DNA from: Actinoplanes philippinensis | GTDB lineage: Bacteria > Actinomycetota > Actinomycetes > Mycobacteriales > Micromonosporaceae | Assembly: GCF_900113015.1 (NCBI RefSeq) | Contig: NZ_FONV01000028.1 | Location: forward strand, 1-64,000 | Reading direction: 5' to 3' | DNA: 64,000 bases | Shown: one piece after another, positions 9,361-17,153 of the stretch | Position numbering within the stretch: the stretch's first letter is position 1 | Layout: each line of letters starts with the position of its first letter | Notes under the pieces: generated by a model | The model's database searches: none | What the model saw: the letters and a program-made list of their open reading frames with translations, nothing else | What the model was told of the DNA's origin: nothing | Made by a program: the position numbers and the translations under genes

Positions 9361-10454
9361 AGGCGCCGGAACTCCTCGATGATCGCGTCGGTGGCGTCGT
9401 CCGCGGTGATGTCCTCGCCGTCGATCTGCCGTTGACACACGCGGGTGCACGCTTCGACGTACACGCGGCCCATCTTTTTGGTGATCTCGGCTGCCATACC
9501 CGCGTTGATCACGCTGCCGATGCCGGGGAAGAGTTTGAGGAACTGCCGAGCCACCTGGCGTGCGACGGCCGCGACCCCCATGATCCCGGCCATGGCCAGC
9601 ACGATCGCCTTGATGTTGACCTTGAGGCCCATGACCGTCGTGATGCGCGCCAGCATCGTGAACTGGAGAGCGCTCAGCGGAATGGCGTCGAGCACCGGGA
9701 TCGGAACGGTGGCGATGGCGGCTGCGGCTGCCGCGGCCACCCGGACCTGGCTCTCCGCCTCGGCCACCTTGACGGCGAGGGAGACCCGCTGATGGCGTGC
9801 GAGAGTCTGCGCGGCCGCCTCCGGCAGCGACCGGTAGATGGCCGTGACGAGTTCGGGAAGGCCGAATCCCTCGAACGTGACACCCCCGATCGTGCGACTC
9901 TTCGCGAGGGTAAGGAAGACGCGGCCGTCCCGGATGTTCAGGCCCAGCCCGTTGACGAATTCCGCCAGCGCCAGAGTGTCCTCGTCGTCGGCGGCCAGGC
10001 ACTGGGTGAACACCACGAACACCGGCACCTCCTCGGCCAGCTGTTCGATGACCTCCTTCTCGTACGCCTCGAACCGGCGGTCCGTGGACCGTACGCAATA
10101 GAGGGCGAAATGGATCCGCTGCCCGGGATCACCGGCGTTCTTGCGGATCTCGGCGATGTAATCGGCGATGACCTGCTGGTGATCCCGCCCCAATTCGATG
10201 CCCGGCGTGTCGTAGACGGCGACCGGCGAGCCCGGCCGGGTGTGCCGTTTGATGATCGTGGTCACCGAGGCGCCGACGCCGGTTTCCGCGAGGTCTTCAC
10301 CGAAGATGCCGTTGAGCAGCGTGCTTTTACCGGTGCCCAGCTTTCCGGCCATGATCAGGTTGAGATGGGCGGCGCCGCCGAGAATCCGCCGCACCTCCCG
10401 GACGAACACGTCCTCCGGGTCGAACTCGCCGTCAGTCAGCTCCATCGCAGCCAC
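9348..10454 (-). CDS. Era-like P-loop GTPase with DUF697-type C-terminal domain
   Basis: A 368-aa GTPase. Start is GTG at 10454 with GGGAG 6 nt upstream; an in-frame ATG follows three codons later. G1 GKLGTGKST (37-45), a T-rich switch I (ASVTTIIKR), G3 DTPG (82-85) and G4 TQCLAADD (150-157) instead of NKxD. Residues ~215-310 (AAAAAIATVPIPVLDAIPL, then two hydrophobic helices around MGLKVNIKAIVLAMAGIMG) resemble the DUF697 membrane-associating domain found after Era-like GTPases. The downstream paralogue overlaps by 13 nt, so the two are made together. A divergent two-TM protein gene starts 173 bp away. Confidence 0.85.
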   Translation of the reverse strand: MAAMELTDGEFDPEDVFVREVRRILGGAAHLNLIMAGKLGTGKSTLLNGIFGEDLAETGVGASVTTIIKRHTRPGSPVAVYDTPGIELGRDHQQVIADYIAEIRKNAGDPGQRIHFALYCVRSTDRRFEAYEKEVIEQLAEEVPVFVVFTQCLAADDEDTLALAEFVNGLGLNIRDGRVFLTLAKSRTIGGVTFEGFGLPELVTAIYRSLPEAAAQTLARHQRVSLAVKVAEAESQVRVAAAAAAAIATVPIPVLDAIPLSALQFTMLARITTVMGLKVNIKAIVLAMAGIMGVAAVARQVARQFLKLFPGIGSVINAGMAAEITKKMGRVYVEACTRVCQRQIDGEDITADDATDAIIEEFRRLWTN

Positions 10455-10627
10455 CGTGATCTCCCTGCTCGCGTTTGCGGTACTCGACGCAGGCGGACTA
10501 CGGCCGGTGGCCTACATCGGACGTACGTTGATCGGACGGTAAAGAAAGGACGATCGACCGATGTCGACGCTGAACCGCCGTTCGTTGCCGCCCGTAGAAG
10601 GTGGACGGAAAGGAAAGGAGGCCGATC

Positions 10628-11440
10628 GTGAGGCGACGACGCAAAATCGATTCACGAATGGTGATCGGCCTGCTCGCCATCGCCGGCCTCGGTGTCGGCC
10701 TGCTGCTCGACGACGTCGGATTCCTCGCCGACCGGCCCCTGACCGGCAACGTCGTGGCCGGCATCCTCGGTGCCCCGGCGACGGTCCTGCTCGCCGTTCT
10801 GGTCTTCGAACGCCTCAGCGCGGCCCAGCGTGCCGACGCCTGGCTCACCGAGCGCGGTGAGCTGCTGCGCCGGGTGGTGACCCCGCAGATCGACGCCCTG
10901 CTCACCACCCTCGGCGTGACCTGGCCGCTGGAGGCCACCGGGGACTTCGACGACGACCTGGCCGTCGTGGTCGAGCAGTATGCGAAGGTGCCCCAGGGCG
11001 GCGATCCGGTCGGCGAGGACCTGCTGGCCCGTACCAGGCGGGTCGCCGAACTCGCCCAGCGCGCCGACCCCGACGGCAGCCGTGGGCCGGTCGAGGCCAC
11101 GATCAAGACCCTGGACCTGTTGATCCACCAGGACAGCGCGCCCGAGCACGCGGAAGCGGCGACCGACCTGCGGACGATCGCGAACGCGTACGCCGAGCAG
11201 GTCACGGCATCGGGTTACGCTGCCCGCCGGTTCACCGGCCAGATCGCGGCGGTCGCCTTCCGGTCCTGGACGTGGGAGGCCGAGGAGCACCGGCTGGTGT
11301 TCCGCACCGAGACCAGCGAGTGGAACGTCAGCGCTGCCGGCCTCAGTCACGACGGGTTCCTCTACCGCCAGCAGCTGGAGCAGGCGCGCCGCCTGGCCGC
11401 CGCCGCCCGCCGGGTGAGGTCCCTGCTCGACGCCGCTTGA
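10628..11440 (+). CDS. Hypothetical protein with two N-terminal TM helices
   Basis: A 270-aa protein of no recognised family. GTG at 10628 is favoured because GGAAAGGAGG lies about 6 nt upstream; an in-frame ATG at 10601 lacks such a site. After a basic RRRRK start, TM helices span ~13-31 and ~41-60, then a long helical cytoplasmic part with Glu/Arg-rich segments (~65-270). It is transcribed away from the GTPase pair from a shared 173-bp spacer, which hints that the three genes form one unit. The link is inferred from position only. Confidence 0.7.
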   Translation: MRRRRKIDSRMVIGLLAIAGLGVGLLLDDVGFLADRPLTGNVVAGILGAPATVLLAVLVFERLSAAQRADAWLTERGELLRRVVTPQIDALLTTLGVTWPLEATGDFDDDLAVVVEQYAKVPQGGDPVGEDLLARTRRVAELAQRADPDGSRGPVEATIKTLDLLIHQDSAPEHAEAATDLRTIANAYAEQVTASGYAARRFTGQIAAVAFRSWTWEAEEHRLVFRTETSEWNVSAAGLSHDGFLYRQQLEQARRLAAAARRVRSLLDAA

Positions 11441-11472
11441 GCGAGGCGGCGGTGTGATCTGCGCGGCAACTC

Positions 11473-11503
11473 TTGCCTCTGACGTCAGCGTCAGGTTTTA
11501 GCG
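11473..11503 (+). promoter_or_regulatory. MerR-type promoter with centred dyad before the old yellow enzyme gene
   Basis: TTGCCT (11473-11478) serves as -35 and TTAGCG (11498-11503) as a -10, giving an over-long 19-bp spacer. The spacer contains a perfect dyad CTGACG-TCAG-CGTCAG (11479-11494). This layout is typical of promoters activated by MerR-family proteins. The predicted transcript start falls at or just before the ATG at 11512, so the mRNA is probably leaderless. No merR gene is in the window. Confidence 0.6.
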
Positions 11504-11511
11504 TCGACGGC

Positions 11512-12585
11512 ATGACTGATTTGTTCAGCGGTTTCCGCCTCGGAGACCTGAGCCTGCCCAACCGGATCGTGATGGCGCCGATGACCCGCGTCCGGGCGGC
11601 GGCCGGCGGGCTGGCCACCGCCTCGATGGCCGCCTACTACGCGCAGCGGGCGAGCGCCGGCCTGATCATCAGCGAGGGCGTGCAGCCGAGCCTGATCGGG
11701 CAGTCCAACCCGGGCACGCCGGGCCTGCACGACGACGCGCAGGTGGCCTCCTGGCGGCCGGTGACCGGCGCGGTGCACACCAACGGCGGGCGGATCTTCG
11801 CGCAGCTGATGCACGGCGGACGGGTGTCGCATCCGGACACGACCGGGCACCGGCCGGTGGGCCCGTCCGCGGTCGCGGCGGTCGGGGAGGTGTTCACGCC
11901 GACCGGGCCGCAGCCGGCGCCGGTGCCGCGGGAGCTGCCCCTCGAGGAGATCGGCCAGCATGCCGAGGCGTACGCGTCCGCCGGCCGCCGTGCCCTGGCC
12001 GCCGGTTTCGACGGGGTCGAACTGCACGGCGCCAACGGCTATCTGATCTCGCAGTTCCTGAGTTCCAACGCCAACCTGCGCACGGACCGCTACGGCGGAT
12101 CGATCGCCAACCGGATCCGGTTCGCGGTCGAGGCGGTCGAGGCCACCGTGCAGGCGGTCGGCGCCCGGCGGACCGGGATCCGGCTCTCCCCGGGCGCCGG
12201 TTTCTGGGGAGTCGAGGAGAGCGGCGTGCCTGGGCTGTACACCGCTCTGCTCGGCGAGCTGGCCGGGCTGGAGATCGCGTACGTCCATCTGGAGGCGACC
12301 GCGGACCGGGACGTGCTGATCGCCCTGCGCCGGGCCTGGCCCGGTGTCCTGATCATGAACCCGAGTCTGCCGATGGGGCCGAAGCAAGCCGGTCTCACCG
12401 AGGCGCGGGAATGGCTGGGACTGGGCGCCGAGCTGATCAGTTTCGGGCGTGCGTTCGTGGCGAACCCGGACCTGGTGGAGCGCCTGCGGATCGGCGCCTC
12501 GCTGGCGCCGGTCGACGAGGCGACGTTCTACCAGGGCGGGGACGCGGGGTACCTCACGTATCCGCCGTACCGGCACGCGGCCTGA
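11512..12585 (+). CDS. Old yellow enzyme-type alkene reductase (NADH:flavin oxidoreductase)
   Basis: A 357-aa FMN enzyme that reduces activated C=C bonds of enones and nitro compounds in the cytoplasm. Family hallmarks in order: LPNRIVMAPMTRVRA (FMN contact), FAQLMHGGRVSHP, GFDGVELHGANGYLISQF (His/Asn pair that binds the substrate oxygen), TDRYGGSIANRIRF and ISFGRAFVANPDL (phosphate site). Length and order are normal. ATG at 11512 is chosen because the promoter lies between 11473 and 11503, leaving the upstream in-frame ATG at 11473 outside the transcript. Its 3' end overlaps the convergent SDR remnant by 32 bp. Confidence 0.93.
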   Translation: MTDLFSGFRLGDLSLPNRIVMAPMTRVRAAAGGLATASMAAYYAQRASAGLIISEGVQPSLIGQSNPGTPGLHDDAQVASWRPVTGAVHTNGGRIFAQLMHGGRVSHPDTTGHRPVGPSAVAAVGEVFTPTGPQPAPVPRELPLEEIGQHAEAYASAGRRALAAGFDGVELHGANGYLISQFLSSNANLRTDRYGGSIANRIRFAVEAVEATVQAVGARRTGIRLSPGAGFWGVEESGVPGLYTALLGELAGLEIAYVHLEATADRDVLIALRRAWPGVLIMNPSLPMGPKQAGLTEAREWLGLGAELISFGRAFVANPDLVERLRIGASLAPVDEATFYQGGDAGYLTYPPYRHAA

Positions 12586-13090
12586 GGTCGCGAGCCTCGT
12601 GCAGGCCGAGCTTGCGGTTGATGCCGGCGGTCAGCCCGGTGACGGTGCGGCGTGGCAGGAAGCGTGAGACGACAGTGGAGAGGTGGTTGGTCAGTCTTCC
12701 CGGGTACGAGACGGGGCGCCGCCGTGCGTAGTCGTCGAGGATGTCGGCGGCGACCCGTTCCGGGGCGTCGATCAGCGGCTTGTGCATGACGGCCGTGCTG
12801 TCGTCGAAGAAGGACGTGTCCGTGCCGCCGGGGTGGGCGGCCATGACGTGCACCCCGGTGCCGCGCAGCTCCTCGGCGAGCGCTTCGGTGAAGGACAGGA
12901 CGTAGGCCTTGGTGGCGGCGTAGCCGGCCTGGTACGGCATGGGCTGGAAAGCGGCGGTGGAGCCGACGTTGACGATGCCGCCGGAGCCGCGGGCGACCAT
13001 GGAGCGGCCCAGGTGGTAGGTGAGGGTCGTCAGTGCCGTGACGTTGACGTCGATGGAGCGGTGATGCCGTTCGAGTGAGCCGTCCGCGGC
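12554..13090 (-). pseudogene. Short-chain dehydrogenase, 5' third deleted
   Basis: The retained part encodes an SDR from just after the NNAG region onward: GSLERHHRSIDVNVTALTTL, VNVGSTAAFQPMPYQAGYAATKAYV with catalytic Ser, Tyr and Lys (YAATK), then PGGTDTSFF. The N-terminal Rossmann segment with TGxxxGIG and NNAG (about 85 residues) is absent. Similarity stops at about 13087, where sequence on the other strand becomes a MarR gene that is also missing its start. An in-frame ATG at 13111 lies inside the MarR coding sequence and would add unrelated residues. A functional NAD(P) enzyme is therefore unlikely. Confidence 0.75.
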
Positions 13091-13091
13091 G

Positions 13092-13421
13092 CATCGCCTC
13101 ACCCCCGCCACCGCCCACGCGCTGTGGCTGGTCGACCCGGAGCAGTCGCCGCCGTCGATGAAGTGGCTGGCCGAGCGCCTCTATTGCAACGCCTCGAACC
13201 TGACCTTCGTCACCAACCAGCTCATCGACCGGGGTCTGGCCGAGCGGAGGGTCGATCCGGCCGACCGCCGCTCGCGGGTGCTGCACCTGACCGAGCGGGG
13301 GCGCGGGGTCCGGGCCGAGATCATCACGGCCACCCTCGACCGCACACCCCTGGGCGCCCTCGGCGCCGCGGAGGTCGCCCAGCTGCGGGAGCTGCTGGAG
13401 AAGGCGCTGAGGCACTCCTAG
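13092..13421 (+). pseudogene. MarR-family regulator, 5' end deleted
   Basis: The frame from RLTPATAHALW (about 13095) through PPSMKWLAERLYCNASNLTFV, VDPADRRSRVLHLTERG and a dimerisation helix (AEVAQLRELLEKAL) is a MarR winged helix. It lacks the first ~30-40 residues and has no start codon before the internal ATG at 13158, which would skip the first DNA-binding helices. The break is within about 10 bp of the break in the divergent SDR. The likely ancestral layout was a divergent SDR/MarR pair whose shared promoter and 5' ends were removed together. Confidence 0.72.
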
Positions 13422-13427
13422 ACCACG

Positions 13428-13467
13428 AAACGGAATGTCCCTTCCACTTGGAAGATCCATTCCGTTT
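13428..13467. promoter_or_regulatory. Nested palindromic operator upstream of TetR gene
   Basis: Outer arms AAACGGAATG (13428-13437) and CATTCCGTTT (13458-13467) are perfect reverse complements; an inner dyad CTTCC-ACTT-GGAAG (13441-13454) is also exact. Seen another way, it holds two tandem GGAA-N6-TTCC sites. It ends 16 bp before the GTG of the TetR gene, so autorepression is likely. Confidence 0.78.
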
Positions 13468-13483
13468 GTGTACGGTCGGAGCC

Positions 13484-14119
13484 GTGACCGACACCGGCCC
13501 GCCGTTGCGCCGCGACGCCCAACGCAACCGTCAGCTGCTGCTGCGTACGGCGTACGAGCTGATGGCGACCGCCGGGCTGGACGTCTCCTACGAGGACATC
13601 GCGCGCGCCGCCGGCACCGGCATGGGCACCGTCTACCGTCGTTTCCCGGACCGGCGAGACCTGCTCGACGCCCTGTTCAGCGAGCACATCGACACCGTGA
13701 TCGACCTGGCCGAGCAGGCCTCCCGGCACGACGACGCGTGGGCCGGCCTCACCTGGTTCCTCGAGCGGCAACTCGAGATCGAGTCGCGCAGCCGGGGCCT
13801 CGGCGAGTTGCTGCGCGGCCGTAATCAGGCCACCGCGCTGGTGCGGCGGGCCCACGAGCGGATGACCCCGCTGGTGGCCGGCCTCATCGACCGGGCGGTC
13901 CGCTCGGGACAGCTGCCGGCCGGTGTGACCCCGGCCGACTTCGTCACGGTGCACGTGATGGTCGGCAGCGTCATGGACGCCTCCCGCGACTTCGCCCCGC
14001 AGCTGTGGCGTCGCGCGCTCACCGTGGCCCTGGCCGGCCTCCGGCACGCCGACCTCACCGGCCGGCCGCCGGACGCCACGGTCATCGACCGCCTGTACAA
14101 CAACAACCACCAGAGATGA
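13484..14119 (+). CDS. TetR-family transcriptional regulator
   Basis: A 211-aa regulator. GTG at 13484 follows the palindromic operator and gives a standard N-terminus (RRDAQRNRQLLLRTAYELM). The HTH is VSYEDIARAAGTGMGTVYRRFPDRRDLLDALF (residues ~36-66); the rest is an all-helical ligand domain. Next come a PPOX-type flavoprotein 13 bp downstream and an HxlR regulator, all on the same strand, so the three are probably co-transcribed and repressed by this protein. Confidence 0.92.
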   Translation: MTDTGPPLRRDAQRNRQLLLRTAYELMATAGLDVSYEDIARAAGTGMGTVYRRFPDRRDLLDALFSEHIDTVIDLAEQASRHDDAWAGLTWFLERQLEIESRSRGLGELLRGRNQATALVRRAHERMTPLVAGLIDRAVRSGQLPAGVTPADFVTVHVMVGSVMDASRDFAPQLWRRALTVALAGLRHADLTGRPPDATVIDRLYNNNHQR

Positions 14120-14132
14120 GGACGAGTTCACC

Positions 14133-14522
14133 ATGGCTCTGCCCGGCGACCTGCTCGACGTACTCAACGGCAAGGCGATCTGCTTCGTCACCACCCTCAT
14201 GCCCGACGGATCACCGCAGATCTCGCAGACCTGGGCCGGCACCGACGGCGAGCACGTGCTCATCAACACCGTCGACACCCACCAGAAGACCCGCAACATC
14301 GCCCGCGACCCGCGGGTGGCCATCGGCATCACCGACCCGGCCGCGCCGTCACGCTCCTGGGCCCTGCGTGGCAGCGTCGTGTCCGCCACCACGGTCGGCG
14401 CCCGCGAGCACATCGACGAGCTGTCCCAGAAGTACATCGGCCGGCCGTATCCGGGCTTCGGCGGCGGCGATCAGCAGCGCGTCCTGCTCACCGTCAAGGT
14501 CGACCGGGTCCACCAGCCCTGA
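14133..14522 (+). CDS. Pyridoxamine-5'-phosphate-oxidase-like (PPOX) F420/FMN-binding protein
   Basis: A 129-aa split-barrel protein. FVTTLMPDGSPQISQTWAG, then VLINTVDTHQKTRNIARDPRVAI, are the strands and phosphate-binding KxxNIxRDPR motif of the PPOX class F420-dependent reductases common in actinomycetes. It probably reduces or binds a small xenobiotic or cofactor in the cytoplasm. FMN versus F420 cannot be decided by eye; the TRNIARDPRVAI form is most often F420-type. It sits between TetR and HxlR regulators. Confidence 0.88.
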   Translation: MALPGDLLDVLNGKAICFVTTLMPDGSPQISQTWAGTDGEHVLINTVDTHQKTRNIARDPRVAIGITDPAAPSRSWALRGSVVSATTVGAREHIDELSQKYIGRPYPGFGGGDQQRVLLTVKVDRVHQP

Positions 14523-14537
14523 GAAGGAGGATGCCCC

Positions 14538-14933
14538 ATGGGGACCCGCAAGGAGATCGGTCAGCTCCCGCCGGAGGCCGACCTGGCCCGGGCCGACTCA
14601 CTGGCCCGGGAGATCTTCTCGGACGTGGCAAACAAGTGGGCGTTTCTGATCATCGAGTTCCTCGGTCAGGGCACGATGCGCTTCAGCGAGCTGCGCAACG
14701 AGATCGGCGGCATCAGCCACAAGATGCTCGCCCAGAACCTGCGGATGCTGGAACGCAACGGGCTGGTGGAGCGCACGATCCACGCCACCGTCCCGCCGCG
14801 GGTCGACTACACGCTCACCGACGCCGGCGACGACCTGCGCCGGGTGGTCGACGGCATGTGCGGCTGGACGCAACGCCACCTGCGTCACATCGAGGCGTCC
14901 CGCAACGGTTTCCGGGAGCCGCCGGCCGATTAG
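14538..14933 (+). CDS. HxlR-family transcriptional regulator
   Basis: A 131-aa winged-helix protein. The family signature is present: VANKWAFLIIEFLGQGTMRFSELRNEIGGISHKMLAQNLRMLERNGLVERT, followed by VDYTLTDAG. A GAGAAGGAGG ribosome site lies just upstream. HxlR proteins often respond to quinones or aldehydes and control small oxidoreductases, which fits the PPOX protein encoded 15 bp upstream. Its stop overlaps the convergent ridA-like stop by 4 nt. Confidence 0.92.
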   Translation: MGTRKEIGQLPPEADLARADSLAREIFSDVANKWAFLIIEFLGQGTMRFSELRNEIGGISHKMLAQNLRMLERNGLVERTIHATVPPRVDYTLTDAGDDLRRVVDGMCGWTQRHLRHIEASRNGFREPPAD

Positions 14934-15337
14934 TCCAGGACGGCGACGGCCTCCACCTCGACCAGGTGCTCCGGCACGTCCAGGGCCACGATGCCGAACA
15001 GCGACGCCGGCGCGGCCGGGGTGACGCCGAGCTTCGCCGCGGCCCGGCTGATCCCGTCCAGCACGAGCGGCATCCGGTCGGGCTGCCAGTCGACGACGTG
15101 CATGGTCAGCTTCACCACGTCGGCGAAGGTCGCGCCGACACCGGCCAGGGCGGTGCCCACGTTGAGATAACACTGCTCGACCTGTGCGGCGAGGTCACCG
15201 TGGCCGACCGTCGTGCCGTCGGCGTCCCAGGCCACCTGCCCGGCGACGTGGATGAGCTTCGCACCGGTCGCCACCGACACCTGCCGGTAGATCGGGATCT
15301 CCGGCAGCCCGCTCGGGTTGACCAGGGTTACCGCCAT
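14930..15337 (-). CDS. RidA-family (YjgF/Rid) enamine/imine deaminase-like protein
   Basis: A 135-aa single-domain protein of the Rid superfamily. ATG at 15337 with a GAGGAG site is chosen over longer in-frame starts. It shows LIHVAGQVAWDADGTTVG, then DLAAQVEQCYLNVGTALAGVGATFADVVKLTMHVVDW and a C-terminal VEVEAVAVLD. The position equivalent to the catalytic Arg of archetypal RidA (R105) is not obvious, so this may be an RutC/Rid4-7-like relative. It may remove reactive enamines in the cytoplasm. Confidence 0.85.
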   Translation of the reverse strand: MAVTLVNPSGLPEIPIYRQVSVATGAKLIHVAGQVAWDADGTTVGHGDLAAQVEQCYLNVGTALAGVGATFADVVKLTMHVVDWQPDRMPLVLDGISRAAAKLGVTPAAPASLFGIVALDVPEHLVEVEAVAVLD

Positions 15338-15410
15338 GACGTTCTCCTCAATGCTCTCTCGGTTACCGCCGAAACCGTAAGAGACCTGGGCTGAGCAGGG
15401 GAAGAACGCA

Positions 15411-15437
15411 CTTTTCGGTGACCCGGTCACCGAAAGG
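15411..15437. terminator. 12-bp hairpin between LysR and ridA-like genes
   Basis: CTTTTCGGTGAC (15411-15422) and GTCACCGAAAGG (15426-15437) pair with one wobble around a CCG loop. It lies 13 bp past the LysR stop and 73 bp upstream of the RidA start on the same strand, so it is a terminator for LysR or an operator for ridA. Confidence 0.55.
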
Positions 15438-15449
15438 TGACCGTCGAGG

Positions 15450-16298
15450 TCAGAGCTGCAGCGCCGTCCGGACGAGTTCGGCGACGGCCCGGGATCGGCT
15501 GTGCGGCGGCCAGGCGATCACCGTGGTGACCGGCGCCGCGTCCACCACGGGCACGGCGACCACGTCGTCGCGCAGCTGGGACCGGCACGAGTCGGGCGCG
15601 ACCATCATGGTCCGGCCGAGCGAGACCAGCTGCAGCAGCTGGGTGTGACTCTGCACCTCGGGCCCCGGGCCGGGCAGGTAGCCGCCGTCGGGTTCGGGCC
15701 AGCGCGGCAGCGGCAGATCCGGCACGTCGGTCACCTCCCGCGAGGTCAGGTGCGTACGCGTGGTGAGCGGATGCCCCGCCGGAAGGATCGCCACCTGGCC
15801 CTCGGTGTGCAGCTCCTCGACGTCGAAGCCGGCCGTGTCGTCGAACGGCTGGTGCAGGATCGCCACGTCCGCATGCCCCGTGCGCAGCAGCCGGGTCTGT
15901 TGCCCCGGGCCACAGAGGGTCACCTCGACATGGATCGAACCCGGCTGGAGGGAGTACGCATGAAGCAGTTTCGCCAGCAACTCGGTCGACGCGCCCGCCT
16001 TGGTGGTCAGGACCAGGCTCGGCCGGCCCGCGGCGGCACGGGCCGCCCGCCGGGTGCGCTGCTCGGCGGCCTCCACCGCGTCCAGCACCAGCCGTGCCTC
16101 GTGCAGCAGCACCACGCCGGCCTCGGTCAGCGTCACCGACCGGCTGGTGCGCTGCAGCAACGCGGCGCCCATGCGGCGTTCCAGCTGACTGATCGCGCGG
16201 GACAGCGGCGGCTGTGCCATGCCCAGACGTTGCGCCGCCCGGCCGAAATGCAGCTCCTCGGCGACGGCGACGAAGTACCGCAGCTCCCGTGTCTCCAC
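15450..16298 (-). CDS. LysR-family transcriptional regulator
   Basis: A 282-aa LTTR. GTG at 16298 gives the canonical start ETRELRYFVAVAEELHFGRAAQRLGMAQPPLSRAISQLE. The C-terminal periplasmic-binding-like ligand domain runs from ~90 (PSLVLTTKAGAS...). It is divergent from an SDR gene, with a perfect LTTR-type dyad in the 107-bp spacer. It most likely controls that SDR and itself. Confidence 0.92.
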   Translation of the reverse strand: METRELRYFVAVAEELHFGRAAQRLGMAQPPLSRAISQLERRMGAALLQRTSRSVTLTEAGVVLLHEARLVLDAVEAAEQRTRRAARAAAGRPSLVLTTKAGASTELLAKLLHAYSLQPGSIHVEVTLCGPGQQTRLLRTGHADVAILHQPFDDTAGFDVEELHTEGQVAILPAGHPLTTRTHLTSREVTDVPDLPLPRWPEPDGGYLPGPGPEVQSHTQLLQLVSLGRTMMVAPDSCRSQLRDDVVAVPVVDAAPVTTVIAWPPHSRSRAVAELVRTALQL

Positions 16299-16330
16299 AG
16301 CGTCGAGCGTACTCAGAAAAGACCACCCAT

Positions 16331-16349
16331 CGATACCTTCCAGGTATCG
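16331..16349. promoter_or_regulatory. LysR-type binding site
   Basis: CGATACCT-TCC-AGGTATCG is a perfect 8-bp inverted repeat containing the T-N11-A LysR motif (ATACC-N5-GGTAT). It lies 33 bp from the LysR start and 57 bp before the SDR ATG. Confidence 0.8.
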
Positions 16350-16405
16350 CCGCCGACCCAGGCGGTCTTGGACCCGCCGCCCGGTGCGGCCGCAGGATCG
16401 ATGGC

Positions 16406-17137
16406 ATGAGCGAAACGAAGATCGCCCTGGTGACCGGGGCGAACAAGGGCATCGGGTACGAGATCGCGGCGGGCCTGGGAGCGCTCGGCTACCGCGTCGG
16501 GATCGGGGCACGTGACGACAAGCGGCGCGACGACGCGGTGGCCCGGCTGCGCGACACCGGCGTCGACGCCTTCGGAGTCCCGCTGGACGTCACCGACGAC
16601 CACAGCGCCGCCGCGGCCGCCGAACTGATCGCCGACCGGGCCGGACGCCTGGACGCCCTGGTCAACAACGCGGCCATCACCGGTGGACACCCGCAGCAGC
16701 CCAGCCTCGTCGACCCGGCCGTCATCCGTACCGTGGTGGAGACCAACGTCATCGGCGTCATCCGCGTCACCAACGCGATGCTGCCGCTGCTGCGCCGCTC
16801 ACCGTCACCGCGGATCGTCAACATGTCCAGCAGCGTCGGCTCGCTGGCCCGCCAGTCCGGGCCCGGCAGCGGCACCACCACCGGGCCGGTCGCGGTGGCC
16901 TACGCGCCGTCGAAGACGTTCCTCAACGCGGTCACCCTGCAGTACGTGCGCGAACTCGCCGACACGAACATCCTGGTCAACTGTGCCTGCCCGGGATACG
17001 TCGCCACCGACCTCAACGGGTTCCGCGGCATCCGTACCCCGCAGGAGGGCGCCGCGACCGCCATCCGCCTGGCCAGCCTCCCGGACGGCGGCCCCACCGG
17101 CGGCTTCTTCGAGGACGCCGGCGTCGTTCCCTGGTAA
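16406..17137 (+). CDS. Short-chain dehydrogenase/reductase
   Basis: A 243-aa classical SDR. The cofactor loop is TGANKGIG (residues ~11-18), the structural motif is NNAA, and the catalytic Ser (NMSSSVGSL) and YAPSK motif are present. PGYVATDLN follows. An Arg (GIGARDDKRRDDA) after the second strand suggests NADPH. The substrate is unknown; TGANKGIG-type members often reduce carbonyls. It is divergent from and probably controlled by the LysR protein. Confidence 0.92.
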   Translation: MSETKIALVTGANKGIGYEIAAGLGALGYRVGIGARDDKRRDDAVARLRDTGVDAFGVPLDVTDDHSAAAAAELIADRAGRLDALVNNAAITGGHPQQPSLVDPAVIRTVVETNVIGVIRVTNAMLPLLRRSPSPRIVNMSSSVGSLARQSGPGSGTTTGPVAVAYAPSKTFLNAVTLQYVRELADTNILVNCACPGYVATDLNGFRGIRTPQEGAATAIRLASLPDGGPTGGFFEDAGVVPW

Positions 17138-17153
17138 CGGCGGCCGGCGCTGA

